Source of the DNA: Saccoglossus kowalevskii
Taxonomy: Eukaryota; Hemichordata; Enteropneusta; Harrimaniidae
Direction: 5' to 3'
DNA: 45,096 nucleotides
Assembly: GCF_000003605.2 (NCBI RefSeq)
Contig: NW_003120953.1
Coordinates: forward strand, 19,030-64,125
In this document: positions 1-9,616 of the stretch, in pieces
How the letters are laid out: each line of letters begins with the position of its first letter
How positions within the stretch are numbered: the first letter of the stretch is position 1
Position numbers and translations under genes: made by a program
The notes under the pieces: generated by a model
The model's database searches: none
What the model was told of the DNA's origin: nothing
Seen by the model: the letters and a program-made list of their open reading frames with translations, nothing else

Positions 1-439
1 TCGACTGAGCTGGTTGACGCCAGGATAGCGCATTAAAATTGCCATTTGATAGGGAGATGGCCACACAGCCCTGTCATGTAGTCCCAAACAGGAAATGACT
101 TCTGTGGCAAAATGCACTATGTGTCAGCACTAGCACTTGCACTTAAAAATAAAAATTCAGGAGTGACAACAGTGACAATCAATGTCCGGAACTGTCACCT
201 GGCACAAAAACATTTTTAAAAAAAAATTAAAAAAAATTAAAATTTTTTCGGTATTGCACTTTAATATTTTAACACACAACTGTCATTTATGTATTAAAAC
301 ACATACACTACCAATCTAAAAAATATTACATTTGTTTTCATTGTATTACAGGTTTTTTCAGACGTCATGGCAATTATTGTTTCATGTGAGTTGATATAAA
401 CCCCCTCAACCCAATTTGTCAACAACAAAAATAAGTACA
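1..439. other. AT-rich non-coding stretch
   Basis: No open frame, RNA gene or recognisable repeat is seen. Short A and T runs occur around 215-245. Confidence 0.5.
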
Positions 440-670
440 GTAGTTCACTCTCGGACTCAAATTTTTCTGATTTTTTTTTTTTAAATTTCTTTAATATTTC
501 TGTAAATGAGCCCTAATTCTGGATCCAACAATTTGAGACAATTTTCAGTTTATAGTAAAAAAACAATTAGCTATTTTTGTCCCAATCTTCCGAAGGAAAG
601 TGCAGACTACAAACGGGACTAATTTGTGAATATTTGACGAAAAGTCAGAACTGGTGGTGAAAAGGTTAAT
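440..670 (+). mobile_element. Family A short inverted-repeat element, left end decayed
   Basis: The body matches the complete copy at 1521-1749: an ATTTCTGTAAATGAGCCC block, a GGATCCAACA block and a TTTTTGTCCCAATCTTC block in the same order. The right end is intact: ACTGGTGGTGAAAAGG followed by TTAA at 667-670. The left terminal repeat has decayed beyond recognition, so the start is approximate. There is no coding capacity, as expected of a MITE. Confidence 0.65.
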
Positions 671-1520
671 GCCATCATTTTTCCTAGCAACATGTCAACG
701 TCATGTTTGGCACATTATAATGTATCTTTGTATGGTTTGTTGTTTTTGACTAAATTAATAGGCAGAATTTATCATTGTCTACAGCTTGTGATCAACATTT
801 TAAACAAATTTTATTGCATACCAGGTATGGGTGAAACAGCACTTATATTTTTCACATATATCGGTAACAGTATATGCTTCAAGGCGATATAGTCAAAGAA
901 TGTTAAAATCACAAGGTAAAAAAATATAGGTGATACAAAAAAGATTTCTCATCATTTTTCAATTCAATTAATTCAAAATGATTCCCAAAGACAAGCAAAT
1001 ACATTTATAACATGATACGATAATCACAAAACTAAAGTTCAGAAATAATGTGATACCTGCCCTCCTTAATTAAGACACAGACATTATGGTTGACACATTA
1101 ATATACATCAATCATGTTGTACATCATTCAAATTTTAACATAAGCATTATCATAAAATTGTGCATAATATGCATAGCCTTTGAAATAATTTATTCCCATA
1201 TTATTATTGATTTTATTCTTGGGAATGGGGTTCTTTAACTTTTGACGTGCAATAAAAAACTACATTTTATTGTAAGTAATCATCCCTCAGTGAGTTGTGT
1301 ATGATTTTTGAGATCATATTTTCAATGTTCATGTAGTCAGCATGTGAGTTACTTAAATATTCAATTTATTTCCACTCCACTTCTAGTTAATTTATGTTTT
1401 AGCTAAAGTGAAGTTGACAGTTTAGGATACTATATGTCCTAGTGGTTACTGGATTGACTGTATTTTCTCCATATTGGCCTCCCTTTTTTTTAATAAGAAT
1501 ATTCGTATCATAAATTCTCT
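671..1520. other. AT-rich non-coding stretch
   Basis: A 66-codon frame at 692-892 has no recognisable domain and low-complexity AT-driven composition, so it is not called. Nothing else is seen. Confidence 0.5.
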
Positions 1521-1749
1521 TTAACCTTTTCACCTCCAGACTTTCTCACCCAAATTTGTCTGTACTTTTTTCTTATATTCTTCAATATTTCTGGAAATGA
1601 ACCCAAATTTTGGATCCAACAGACAAAATTTTAGTCAATTTTTACTCAAAAAATTAGGCTATTTTTGTCCCAATTTTCTGAAGGAAAGGGCAGGCTATAA
1701 ACAGGACTATTTTGTGAAGAAAAGAGGGAACTGGTGGTGAAAAGGTTAA
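1521..1749 (+). mobile_element. Family A short inverted-repeat element, complete, TTAA-flanked
   Basis: TTAA at 1521-1524 is followed by CCTTTTCACCTCCAGA. The other end reads CTGGTGGTGAAAAGG followed by TTAA at 1746-1749. The ends are inverted repeats of about 15 bp and both flanks carry TTAA. TTAA target duplication is the hallmark of the piggyBac superfamily, and piggyBac ends commonly start with CCY. The element is 229 bp and non-coding, so it would be a non-autonomous MITE moved by a transposase encoded elsewhere. Related copies or pieces lie at 440, 12632, 15911, 16025, 30951, 32026, 32673 and 44381. The superfamily assignment is inferred from the ends alone. Confidence 0.8.
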
Positions 1750-2405
1750 AGTAGGACTCTGAGATGATTGCAAATTGTGGGGAATATTTGCAAGCTTTCT
1801 TGTTGCTCGAGACCAACCTTTGTGAATCAATCCACAATGAAAATCAGCGCAAGACAGAATATATAGCGTTAGCAAACGAATCTGAAACAAACATACAAAT
1901 AATCAAATAAACTGTCAGTACGTTAACTTTTCATATTACAACACTATACAAAAGGGGTAAATGGTACCATAGAACACTTTCTCAATGCATCATTTTTATG
2001 AATTTTGTTCCATAAACAGTTGTTATTCTTAGAAAGACAATAACGCCAAAAGTACCAGGATGTGTGACCTTTAGAGGTCACATCAATATAATATAATTAT
2101 ATTTTTGGGTGAATTAGCGACATATTAAATTTGTGAAAGTAAATGGTAGCTGAAGTGGATAATACATGCTAGGAAATAAGAAACAAACTAAACTCTACTG
2201 GTGGAAGAACTATCACCGTCAAACAAACATACAGAATGTTTCAATATATGAAGATAAAAATTCGAGTCATTTCAATCTCCACACAGCATTGATAAAATAA
2301 TTTAATTTAATTTCATGGCACCTGTAACTTCAAGTGACAGCAAAGCAGATTTTATTGGATAATGAATGAGGGCTCGTTAACTTCAGACATGCAACATAAA
2401 AATCA
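1750..2405. other. AT-rich non-coding stretch
   Basis: No supported gene or repeat. Minus-strand open frames ending near 1837-1890 run into the family A element and are not genes. Confidence 0.5.
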
Positions 2406-2546
2406 TACTGTAAAATACTTTATTTTTACTGGAATTTATTTTCCCTGAAAAGGATTTTTTGTATGGGATTTTCTAGAGCTAGGGAAAATACTAAACAAAT
2501 CAAATCTCTATAAACTGAACACCTCTGTAAACTGTATTTTACAGTA
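2406..2546 (-). mobile_element. Family B inverted-repeat element, rearranged
   Basis: It begins TACTGTAAAATACTTTATTT and closes with CTGTATTTTACAGTA, so the ends are inverted repeats. The first 65 bases match one end of the complete copies at 5981 and 32953. The middle is replaced by the sequence duplicated at 2469-2608. Confidence 0.65.
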
Positions 2547-2608
2547 TTTTATTTTCTAGAGCGAGGGAAAATACTAAACAAATCAAATCGCTATAAACTG
2601 AACACCTC
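2469..2608. repeat. 83-bp tandem duplication
   Basis: A 57-bp block beginning TTTTCTAGAG and ending AACACCTC occurs at 2469-2525 and again at 2552-2608 with two or three differences. The repeat distance is 83 bp and the duplication overlaps the right end of the family B element. Confidence 0.85.
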
Positions 2609-2611
2609 CTT

Positions 2612-2989
2612 CCTTGCAGAGTACAGTTGTAGATAGGTTTCACTAAATAGTTGCCAGTACATTTGTATGTTGTCATTTGAAACACTGCATTCAACTTTTT
2701 TTTTTCTGCCTCAGACATTTGAGGTGTCTTGTCACTAACTTTTTTTTGTATTAAAAAATGTTTGTGGCAAGTATCAACTGTTTTGATACTGCATATGACC
2801 ACAAGACTATCATGTGACTATTACAAAACATTTGTAATTGTATGTTAACGCACTGAAATGTGCACTCTTTGTCTCCCACTCCACTGACCTTTATCAGTCA
2901 GCTAGCTAACTTCCACCCTTGATTATGTAACTCGTATTTACTTTATAGATCATTCCCCAGTTTGTGCTATTTTAGTTAGTATCCCATGA
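2612..2989. other. Non-coding stretch
   Basis: No recognisable gene or repeat. The minus-strand 87-codon frame over 2539-2802 overlaps the family B duplication and has no family resemblance. Confidence 0.45.
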
Positions 2990-3580
2990 ACCATCATGTG
3001 TTTACATGTTGCCATCTTAGCCAATCACGTTAGTGCATCCACGGCGTCCCTTAGTCTTGGCTACTCTCATCGCATCATTCAGTTCCTGCTTTCATACAGT
3101 GAGCATCGTTCAAGTTACCTCCCACCCTCTCATCATTACAGTCTGCTTCATTATTTTGTATTTTGTTTTTTCCTCTGTCCTTATTTCATGTTTTGGTTAT
3201 TTATCAATAAATACAGCTAGGGGGGGGGGATTGTCACACAGGGAATCCATACTCTGTTTGGGCAACACGTCGCACTTGCCCCGAGATGAGTTGAAAGTTA
3301 CAACTCGCCGCGGGACATAGGCCTCAATGACGCCTACACACAGAGTACCCTTAGGTGGCGCCCTCACTCAAGTACCACGTCGTCCTTGCCATGATATTGG
3401 TCAAAGGCGACCAATATCATGGAATAGACGGCTAAGACGCTTGTACGCTGAGGCTCTCGATCCCCCTACTTTTTCTCGCATATCAGTCTCTTGTGTCATT
3501 TCTAGTGCGTTAACTGCTGTTTTTACTTATTGTATATGCTTGCTTTTAACCGTGCATAAAGTGCATTAAAAAAAAAGTTC
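2990..3580 (+). mobile_element. LTR-retroelement-like remnant (polypurine tract plus LTR-like segment)
   Basis: This is a GC-richer island. It holds AATAAA near 3206, then a run of ten G at 3220-3229, then ATTGTCACACAGGG. A G-rich tract directly before TGTCAC resembles the polypurine tract/3'-LTR junction of Gypsy-type elements. The segment from 3232 contains a perfect 14-bp inverted repeat (3389-3402 with 3409-3422) and ends in an A run near 3566-3576 after GCATAAAGTGCATT. Open frames in it show no gag, pol or env motifs. No second LTR or target duplication was found, so this could instead be a retroposed transcript fragment. Confidence 0.4.
3389..3422. repeat. Perfect 14-bp inverted repeat (hairpin)
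   Basis: CCATGATATTGGTC is followed by AAAGGC and then GACCAATATCATGG. The two 14-bp arms pair without mismatch around a 6-base loop. Confidence 0.95.
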
Positions 3581-5401
3581 GCTGAAACAGTATCTATGCA
3601 TGGGATTACGATATGGCCATTTTTCTATCAAACTGCACACATGTAGACTGATCTATAAAGGAATGTTAAATGACACTGATATTAAACTGTGACTCACTAG
3701 GTAGGGACCTTTTATAATGTACAGACTGTACAAATCAAGTTATTTTTCAGACTTTCTGAGTAATCACTAGACAGATTCAGCGACAGATATGAATTTTTTC
3801 TGTATTACACCAGTCAATTGCTATTGCTATACATACAACAGATGAATCTATTTTGTCACATGGTAAATTACACACAAAAATAATTACCATTGTGGATGTT
3901 AAATATCGATCCCGCCTTCCCAGTTCGATCTAACACGTACACAGAAATACATGCAGAGATACTACAATGGTATGACCTTCGTTTGTCCTGTTTTTACGTT
4001 CATGCATATGATCTCGGGGGGTGAAAAGAAAATGGTTTATTGCACAGGAAATAGCTGTTATTTTTTTTTATTTTGATGACAGACAATTTCATGAGATTAA
4101 CTCAAATTTAAGTAACTACTAATGGTAATAATGTACATCTTCTTACATGTATTTATAGTTTATTCACTAGGTAGGGATTCACAAACACCCCTGGTGAGTG
4201 AGAGAGAGTTGAGTTGCTTGCTAATGGATCATAACTCCTGCAAATGGATGGAAAATCCTGTTTGGTTGGAATTCAATGACACACTGGCATTTATGCCGCG
4301 AATCCCGCTGGTTATTACTAAACAACGCAGCAAGTCATCTTTCAAAGATACAATGATAATTGAGATTAATGGCGTAGAATGGATAAAAGCCGCTGTTCAT
4401 TGAAAGGAAATGAAATCGCACACAAAGCCACGACCCGAAAAAAGATCGTATTTCCACTGATGGATCTAAACAATGGGATGGTTCTGCAAGTTAACAAACA
4501 TAGCGAAACTAATGTAGCCTTACCCAATCACCTTGTGCATATTTTTAACATGCGTCATTATTTTTTTTGCCATAATTTTTTCCCCGCCAAAATGTTTAGC
4601 ATGTTTCTACAATTTCTTCACGAATTTAAGACTTAATGAACATAATAATAATATCAAAATGCTAATTTTCGATTTAAGAAACTAACTTCCATTTTTTTTA
4701 GGTACAGGTTACAAGAAAAAAATGCATATTTTTCTGTAAAATGGATAAAATGAGCAGGCAATAATAAGAGAGAAAACAGTAGTTGAATCTTTATCAATGT
4801 AAACACTAAAGATTTTGCCAGTCTATGGCTTGTGGGGGTTGATCATTAAAAACTCTGAAGGAAGAGAAGGATATTTTTTTTATTTCCCCTAGTTTTGCGT
4901 TCAATTTGAATTCCTCCTGTAAACAAATTCTTTAGTTTAAATAGCTTTCCTCTATCATACAAGTGGTTTTAAATAAATATTTAGTTTTCTGTAAATTTTC
5001 CAGATTTTTAATGTCAGCTTCTTAGTGATAGAAAAACAAATTAACAAAAGCATGATTACCATGTTCTTGATAGAGGTCATAGGACATCTGAAGGGATTTT
5101 TTTAATTAGTAGAAAATTACTGATACAGACTTATATTAAAGTTGACTGCAAGCGTGATTCCCTTGTCGGTATTTCTTCAGTGGTTTGACAAGCAGCATGT
5201 CGTAACCATGGAGAATACAGACAATATACAAATGCATGATATTACATTCTACTAGCCCGTAGGGGCTCAAGGTGCACTGTCACAATCATAGTATTTAATT
5301 AAAAAATATTTATGGCGCAGCGTTTACTTGAACGATTGCTACTGAATGGATCCAGATACTGCACAGTGAGAGTGCTCACATAGCAACCATTTTAAAACGC
5401 A
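3581..5401. other. Non-coding stretch with two unrecognised open frames
   Basis: Plus-strand open frames at 4122-4403 (93 codons) and 4379-4636 (85 codons) overlap and are slightly less AT-biased than their surroundings. Their products have no recognisable domain, signal peptide or repeat, and no splice or promoter context supports them, so they are not called as genes. The rest is AT-rich with no clear feature. Confidence 0.4.
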
Positions 5402-5459
5402 GGTATAAAATACCCAAAAAATAACAAAACCCAAAAAATAGCAATACCCAAAAAATACA
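5402..5459. repeat. Short tandem repeat, about 20-bp unit x3
   Basis: A block of the form ATACCCAAAAAATA recurs three times with small changes. Confidence 0.75.
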
Positions 5460-5474
5460 TTAGGATCATGACTG

Positions 5475-5580
5475 AAGGGTACTCAGTATGCTGTGCATCG
5501 ACCTCCGCTGCGTGTCGGTTGATACTTAAGCTGTACTGTCTTCGTGCATACTTTGAGGTATTCTCGTAATAACCTTATAT
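5475..5580 (-). repeat. Dispersed repeat, also at 28995 in opposite orientation
   Basis: The segment around 5545-5585 (ACTTTGAGGTATTCTCGTAA, then TAACCTTAT) is the reverse complement, with few changes, of 28995-29030. A TGACCTC/GAGGTCGA block flanks both copies at similar distances. The family is unknown. Confidence 0.5.
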
Positions 5581-5585
5581 TATTA

Positions 5586-5980
5586 TTTGTATTCGAAGAT
5601 GCACCTAACTCGATTTTTTTTTTAATAATCAAGAACTAAAATGTCATAATTTTAATATACATAGATGCTCTTTTAGAAGCATTGTACCATTTTAATTTAA
5701 GCTGCTGATACTAATACAGATTTTACATTAATACATGTACTTATATGTATATGATTTTATCAATTCAAAATTGTTGTGAGTGTTTTTTGGAACCACTTCA
5801 GCCTTGCTACATAAACAGTGATACCGGTACTTTCATTTCTTTATAAGGACAAATGTTTTAAAATTATTGGCTTTTTCTTATATAAACACATTATCCTATC
5901 TTTGTAAATTCAGTTCTCTTTTGTTCTACATTTGTTGCTAGACCAGATTCTCTAATACAAAAATGTACTTAGATTTAACA
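5586..5980. other. AT-rich non-coding stretch
   Basis: No gene or repeat recognised. Confidence 0.45.
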
Positions 5981-6183
5981 TACTGTGGAATACTTTATTT
6001 TCGCTTGGAATTCATTTTCGCTATTTTTCGTTGAAGGAATGATTCGGTGAAAATAAAATCCAGCGAATATACCTTTTTTCCATTCAACTGGTCAAAAATC
6101 AGTGAAAATAAATTCCATACAAAACACCAAAAATATCTTTTCAGCGAAAATTATTTCCAGCTAAAATAAAGTATTTTACAGTA
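5981..6183 (+). mobile_element. Family B inverted-repeat element, complete
   Basis: It starts TACTGTGGAATACTTTATTT and ends AATAAAGTATTTTACAGTA, giving terminal inverted repeats of at least 20 bp that extend imperfectly inward (TTCGCTTGGAATT against AATTATTTCCAGC). It is 203 bp and non-coding. Internal blocks such as GTGAAAATAAAATCCAGCGA pair with TTCGCTGG-type blocks, so the element could fold into a long hairpin. Other copies lie at 2406, 11365, 25826 and 32953. It is a MITE by structure; the superfamily is not determined. Confidence 0.8.
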
Positions 6184-6204
6184 AGCGAAACAAAAATTTA
6201 TATG

Positions 6205-6268
6205 TTGGTCAGAAATCAGTGAAAATAAATTCCATACAAAACACCCTAAAATAAAGTATTTTACAGTA
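6205..6268 (+). mobile_element. Family B right-end fragment
   Basis: It repeats the last 60 or so bases of the preceding element (CAGTGAAAATAAATTCCATA ... TTTTACAGTA), with an internal deletion after ACACC. It arose by local duplication or as a second, deleted insertion. Confidence 0.75.
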
Positions 6269-7605
6269 CTCACATGTTAAATGTTAGATTTAATTTATTA
6301 CACTGTGTAATCAATAGAAGTTCATGTGTTCAAATGTGTGCTTGTATACTACCGGTCCTTCATTTTTACATTAAAATGTTTCAAACAGAATCAAAAAGTT
6401 TCTATTGGCCAATAGAATAACATTGGAACATTTCCAAATGATGTCATCACAAACAGCACTCAATGATTGGGTTGTTGGATTCAACTGCCATTGAAATTTC
6501 TAAATATTTATAAAAATAAAGGGAATGGGTTTGTAATGTTGATAGTATTTTATCAGCCCTCTATTTGATATTTTAAAAGGATGCAAAACAGAGAATTTAT
6601 TTAAAACTGTAACTGCTTTGAAATATTTTGAAAACAAGATGGTAATGAATAGTGTTGGTTCTGATTTACGCTGATTTACAACATTGTAATAATAACAGAA
6701 AAGAAGAGTAGATGAACTACAACAAAGTTAGACAACGATGCTTGAAAAATCAACTGTTATTTCACTGTGCATCATCATCTGTAACACCAAATACAATATG
6801 CAATTTCCCAGTGAATTTACATAATTCCTCATCACCTACCTTGAAAAACAATTTTGAAAAAAAAACAGGACAAAATTACCGGTATGTAACTCTAATTTGT
6901 AAAAGGTGGCAAAAGTTGACTGTGGCAATCAATTGGCTTAAACACGTATACAACTCTGACATTTAGGCTAGAGTCAACATGATTTTATTTCTAGTAACTA
7001 TACATCTATTAGTGAATACGCAGGAAGTTGATTCACCCACTGGCTGATTAGATCAGCCGATAGTGAACGTGGGGAGAAAGGAACACACTGAAAAAAAACA
7101 TTAGGATTGAAGCAAAGTAATGATGGAACAGTATTTTTTTTAATTTTAAGTTAAAACTACTAGCTGCCGGGTACTACAGTTATATTTAAATTCCGGTGTG
7201 TATTCTCAATGATTTAAATAATCCACTAAGGACGACTTTCATCCCGATATGGCGTAGCTCGAAGAAGGTACTGTCATCAGCAAATACGTGAATCTAAACA
7301 AGATTTGAAATAAATGGAAAACATGGCCTTTTGAGAAAAGCTTTGAGCATGCATAGGTATCGGGCACTAGAAAGGCAGATGATAGTATGAGTCATACTCT
7401 GTAATGACTGTATGTGCTATACATGGCAATTAATGACTTTCTACGTATCCCATTCTACAGTCTTCAGGTTCTATTGTTGTGCTACTTGCGCTACCATTTC
7501 ACTACTAATTCAAATACTTACTACCATACAATGAAGGGCCATTGCCGGAATCTCAGATTATTTTGAAAAAAATGACTAAGGAGTATGATTACCAAGGCCA
7601 TATTA
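6269..7605. other. AT-rich non-coding stretch, possibly TPST intron
   Basis: No exon is recognised on either strand. An 84-codon plus frame at 6712-6966 has no family resemblance. An 18-bp palindrome lies at 6400-6417. Confidence 0.45.
6400..6417. promoter_or_regulatory. 18-bp palindrome made of back-to-back CCAAT boxes
   Basis: TTCTATTGGCCAATAGAA is perfectly self-complementary and places ATTGG and CCAAT face to face. A TGATGTCATCA motif resembling an ATF/CRE site follows about 25 bp later. The regulatory role is inferred only from the motifs. Confidence 0.3.
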
Positions 7606-8030
7606 GGGACAGTATTGCTACCAAATCTGGATCAGTATCGCCACCAAATCTGAAATAGTATCGTTACCAAATCTGGAACACTGTCGCTACAGAGTATCAC
7701 GACCAAAACGACCAAATCAAGGACAGTATCACTACAAAATCTTGAACACTAACGCTATCAAGTAACGCCATCAAATCAGAGACAGTATCACTACCAAATC
7801 TTGAACACTAACGCTATCAAGTAACGCCATCAAATCAGGGACAGTATCACTACCAAATCTTGAACACTAACGCTATCAAGTAACGCCATCAAATCAGGGA
7901 CAGTATCACTACCAAATCTTGAACAGTAACACTATCAAGTAACGCCATCAAATCAGGGGCAGTATTGCTACCAACACTGGACCAGTATTTCTACAAAATC
8001 AAGGACAGTATTACTTCAGTACAGTACTTC
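7606..8030. repeat. 59-bp minisatellite with degenerate flank
   Basis: The unit CTTGAACACTAACGCTATCA + AGTAACGCCATCAAATCAGG + GACAGTATCACTACCAAAT repeats with exact 59-bp spacing at 7741, 7800, 7859 and 7918. Before 7741 and after 7960 only shorter 20-22-bp sub-repeats (CAGTATCGCTACCAAATCTG type) are seen. The array therefore seems to have grown from a smaller unit. It starts about 110 bp past the TPST donor, inside the presumed intron. Confidence 0.9.
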
Positions 8031-8140
8031 TATCGCACTCATGGGGATAATTTCTCTAGCACACCAGGACCAAGTAAATTCTGCAATAAACTTTAGAATT
8101 ATAAATTTGAAATACTGAATGATACAAGGCAATAAAACTT

Positions 8141-8142
8141 AC
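8141..8142 (-). other. Predicted 5' splice donor of the TPST exon
   Basis: The minus strand reads CTGTCAAA|GTAAGTTTT, a near-perfect donor. Reading through it would give a TAA stop right after the SLSK motif, where other TPST proteins continue for about 80-90 residues. Confidence 0.8.
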
Positions 8143-9008
8143 TTTGACAGGGATATTCCACCAGGCTTTCCTACAGCTTGCTCATGATGCATCACGTTCT
8201 CATCCCAAGGAAGGTCCAGGAATTTCAAGATATTCCGGAGCTGTGGCTCTGGGTGTAAAACTAGTTGTTCATAAAACACAGGGAGACAGTACTTAGATCC
8301 CACCTGCATACACTGACTATACATATTCTCTATCGCCATATTCCATTTTTGAAGACAGTCCTTATAACTAGTGATGTCAAATCCAGATATCGTCACTTTC
8401 CGAGAAATGATGGAGTGTGTCGTGGCCCGCCCATCACGAACCATAAGAATGTACTTTGCACTCGGGAATAGGTCTCGTAAGTAAGTCATTGACTTGAGAG
8501 TGAATGGGTCCTTGTTGCAGAGCCGTGGGGCCGGTTCTCCGTGCTTGGCAATTACTTCCAAGATAAATGCTGATAAGGCATCGTTTATTACGCTATCAGT
8601 GAGTCCGGCCTCTACAAGCCGATTCCATTCTTTAGGCGAACGTTTCCATGATTGTCGCATGCCTAGTAATCTCGGGACTAGTCGAGTCTCTTCACCGCAT
8701 CTCACATCATCATGTGCGTCCAGCATTGCACGCATCAGTGTTGTGCCACTACGCGGCACGCCACCAATGAACACTAGTGGCATGTTTCGGTCATAAGTAT
8801 ATACCTGGTTGTTTTTTTCTATAGTGATCTTATCGTCCTTGGGTACCATACGACCGGTGTACTCTGGTACTTTGTAGCCGTTCCCACAGGGCCAGCCGCC
8901 ATTATGAAGATAAAAGACCAACAATATAATACCGACTAATACTAGTCCGAAACGTAGGTTACTATGTCGTCTTTGCATGATTTGACTAATTATTCGCAGC
9001 AATAGCAT
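8143..9008 (-). CDS. TPST: Tyrosylprotein sulfotransferase, first coding exon (partial)
   Basis: TPST transfers sulfate from PAPS to tyrosines of secreted and membrane proteins in the trans-Golgi. The 288 complete codons show a short cytoplasmic N-terminus, one membrane anchor at about residues 20-34 (type II topology), a stem, and the catalytic domain from about 75. The PAPS 5'-phosphosulfate loop is at 82-90 (GGVPRSGTT, with R86 matching the catalytic arginine of human TPST2). CGEETR at 104-109 carries the general-base glutamate (E107), and CNKDPF at 164-169 carries the catalytic lysine (K166). LMVRDGR at 188-194 belongs to the 3'-phosphate site. C104/C164 and C233/C241 match the two disulfides of human TPSTs. 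The exon ends within the lysine codon of GGISLSK; about 80-90 C-terminal residues are missing. The ATG is supported by an in-frame TAA two codons upstream. TPST1 versus TPST2 cannot be assigned. Confidence 0.95.
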
Positions 9009-9030
9009 CAGTTACAAAATAAATACTAAA

Positions 9031-9032
9031 CT
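9031..9032 (-). other. Predicted 3' splice acceptor upstream of the TPST start
   Basis: On the minus strand a long pyrimidine tract ends in CTTGCTTTTAG, leaving 22 bases of 5' leader before the ATG at 9008. This suggests that at least one upstream non-coding exon exists, as is usual for TPST genes. That exon was not identified. Confidence 0.55.
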
Positions 9033-9492
9033 AAAAGCAAGACAAATAAAAACACGAAAAAAAAAACTTTGGTAATGTCGTCGTGGCAACCACTTTTTCC
9101 AGCCTCAAGATCCTAAACAGTACCTCTGCCCAAAGGAATTAACTTGGCAAATTCACAGCTCTGCAAGAAAAAAGAAAATAATTTAATAAATAAAAGTAAG
9201 TTACCATGACAACACATGACAAACCATTCATTATTAACCAGACTACATTTTACAAAATTGTTCAAACGAAATGACATCTGGTCATAACTGACTGTGATGA
9301 AAACAGAAAATGAACAATTTGATTTGAATTTCCTTCATCTAGAAATCGATCAGCTGCCATGTATTTGTTACATATCTACAACATATCTACAATTATGTTT
9401 ATGTAGTTTTAAATATGCACTGAAACATAAATCTGATACATTTGGTCACAAACTATATTCTTAGACTATTTATCTTAATAAGTATAGTATAT
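9033..9492. other. Non-coding stretch between TPST exon and retroelement
   Basis: AT-rich, with no recognised feature beyond the pyrimidine tract of the TPST acceptor. Confidence 0.45.
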
Positions 9493-9498
9493 TTTATT
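9493..9498 (-). terminator. Possible polyadenylation signal of the retroelement
   Basis: AATAAA on the minus strand, about 120 bp past the stop codon of the frame at 9617-10477. In an AT-rich region this hexamer also occurs by chance. Confidence 0.3.
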
Positions 9499-9616
9499 TG
9501 ACACTAAATAATATATTTTGTTACATTATCTGTGGTCAAAAGACATTAAATATAATAAAACACAAGTACACACACGAGACAAAGAAAATACATAAATAAC
9601 TAAAGTCTAAGTAAAA

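Noticed and set aside
4100-4245. Possible next TPST exon: minus-strand ag|GAGTTATGATCCATT reads SYDP, close to the GYDP of TPST
   Set aside because: The following residues (LASNST) do not match YANPPNYG and no other TPST C-terminal motif is nearby.
4122-4636. Two overlapping plus-strand frames of 93 and 85 codons
   Set aside because: No domain, repeat, splice context or recognised homologue; lengths are compatible with chance.
7020-7065. Minus-strand ISQWVNQLP resembling the SKWVGKIP segment of TPST
   Set aside because: Flanking residues do not match and a stop follows within nine codons.
8265-8796. Plus-strand frames opposite the TPST exon
   Set aside because: Antisense shadows of a well-supported coding exon.
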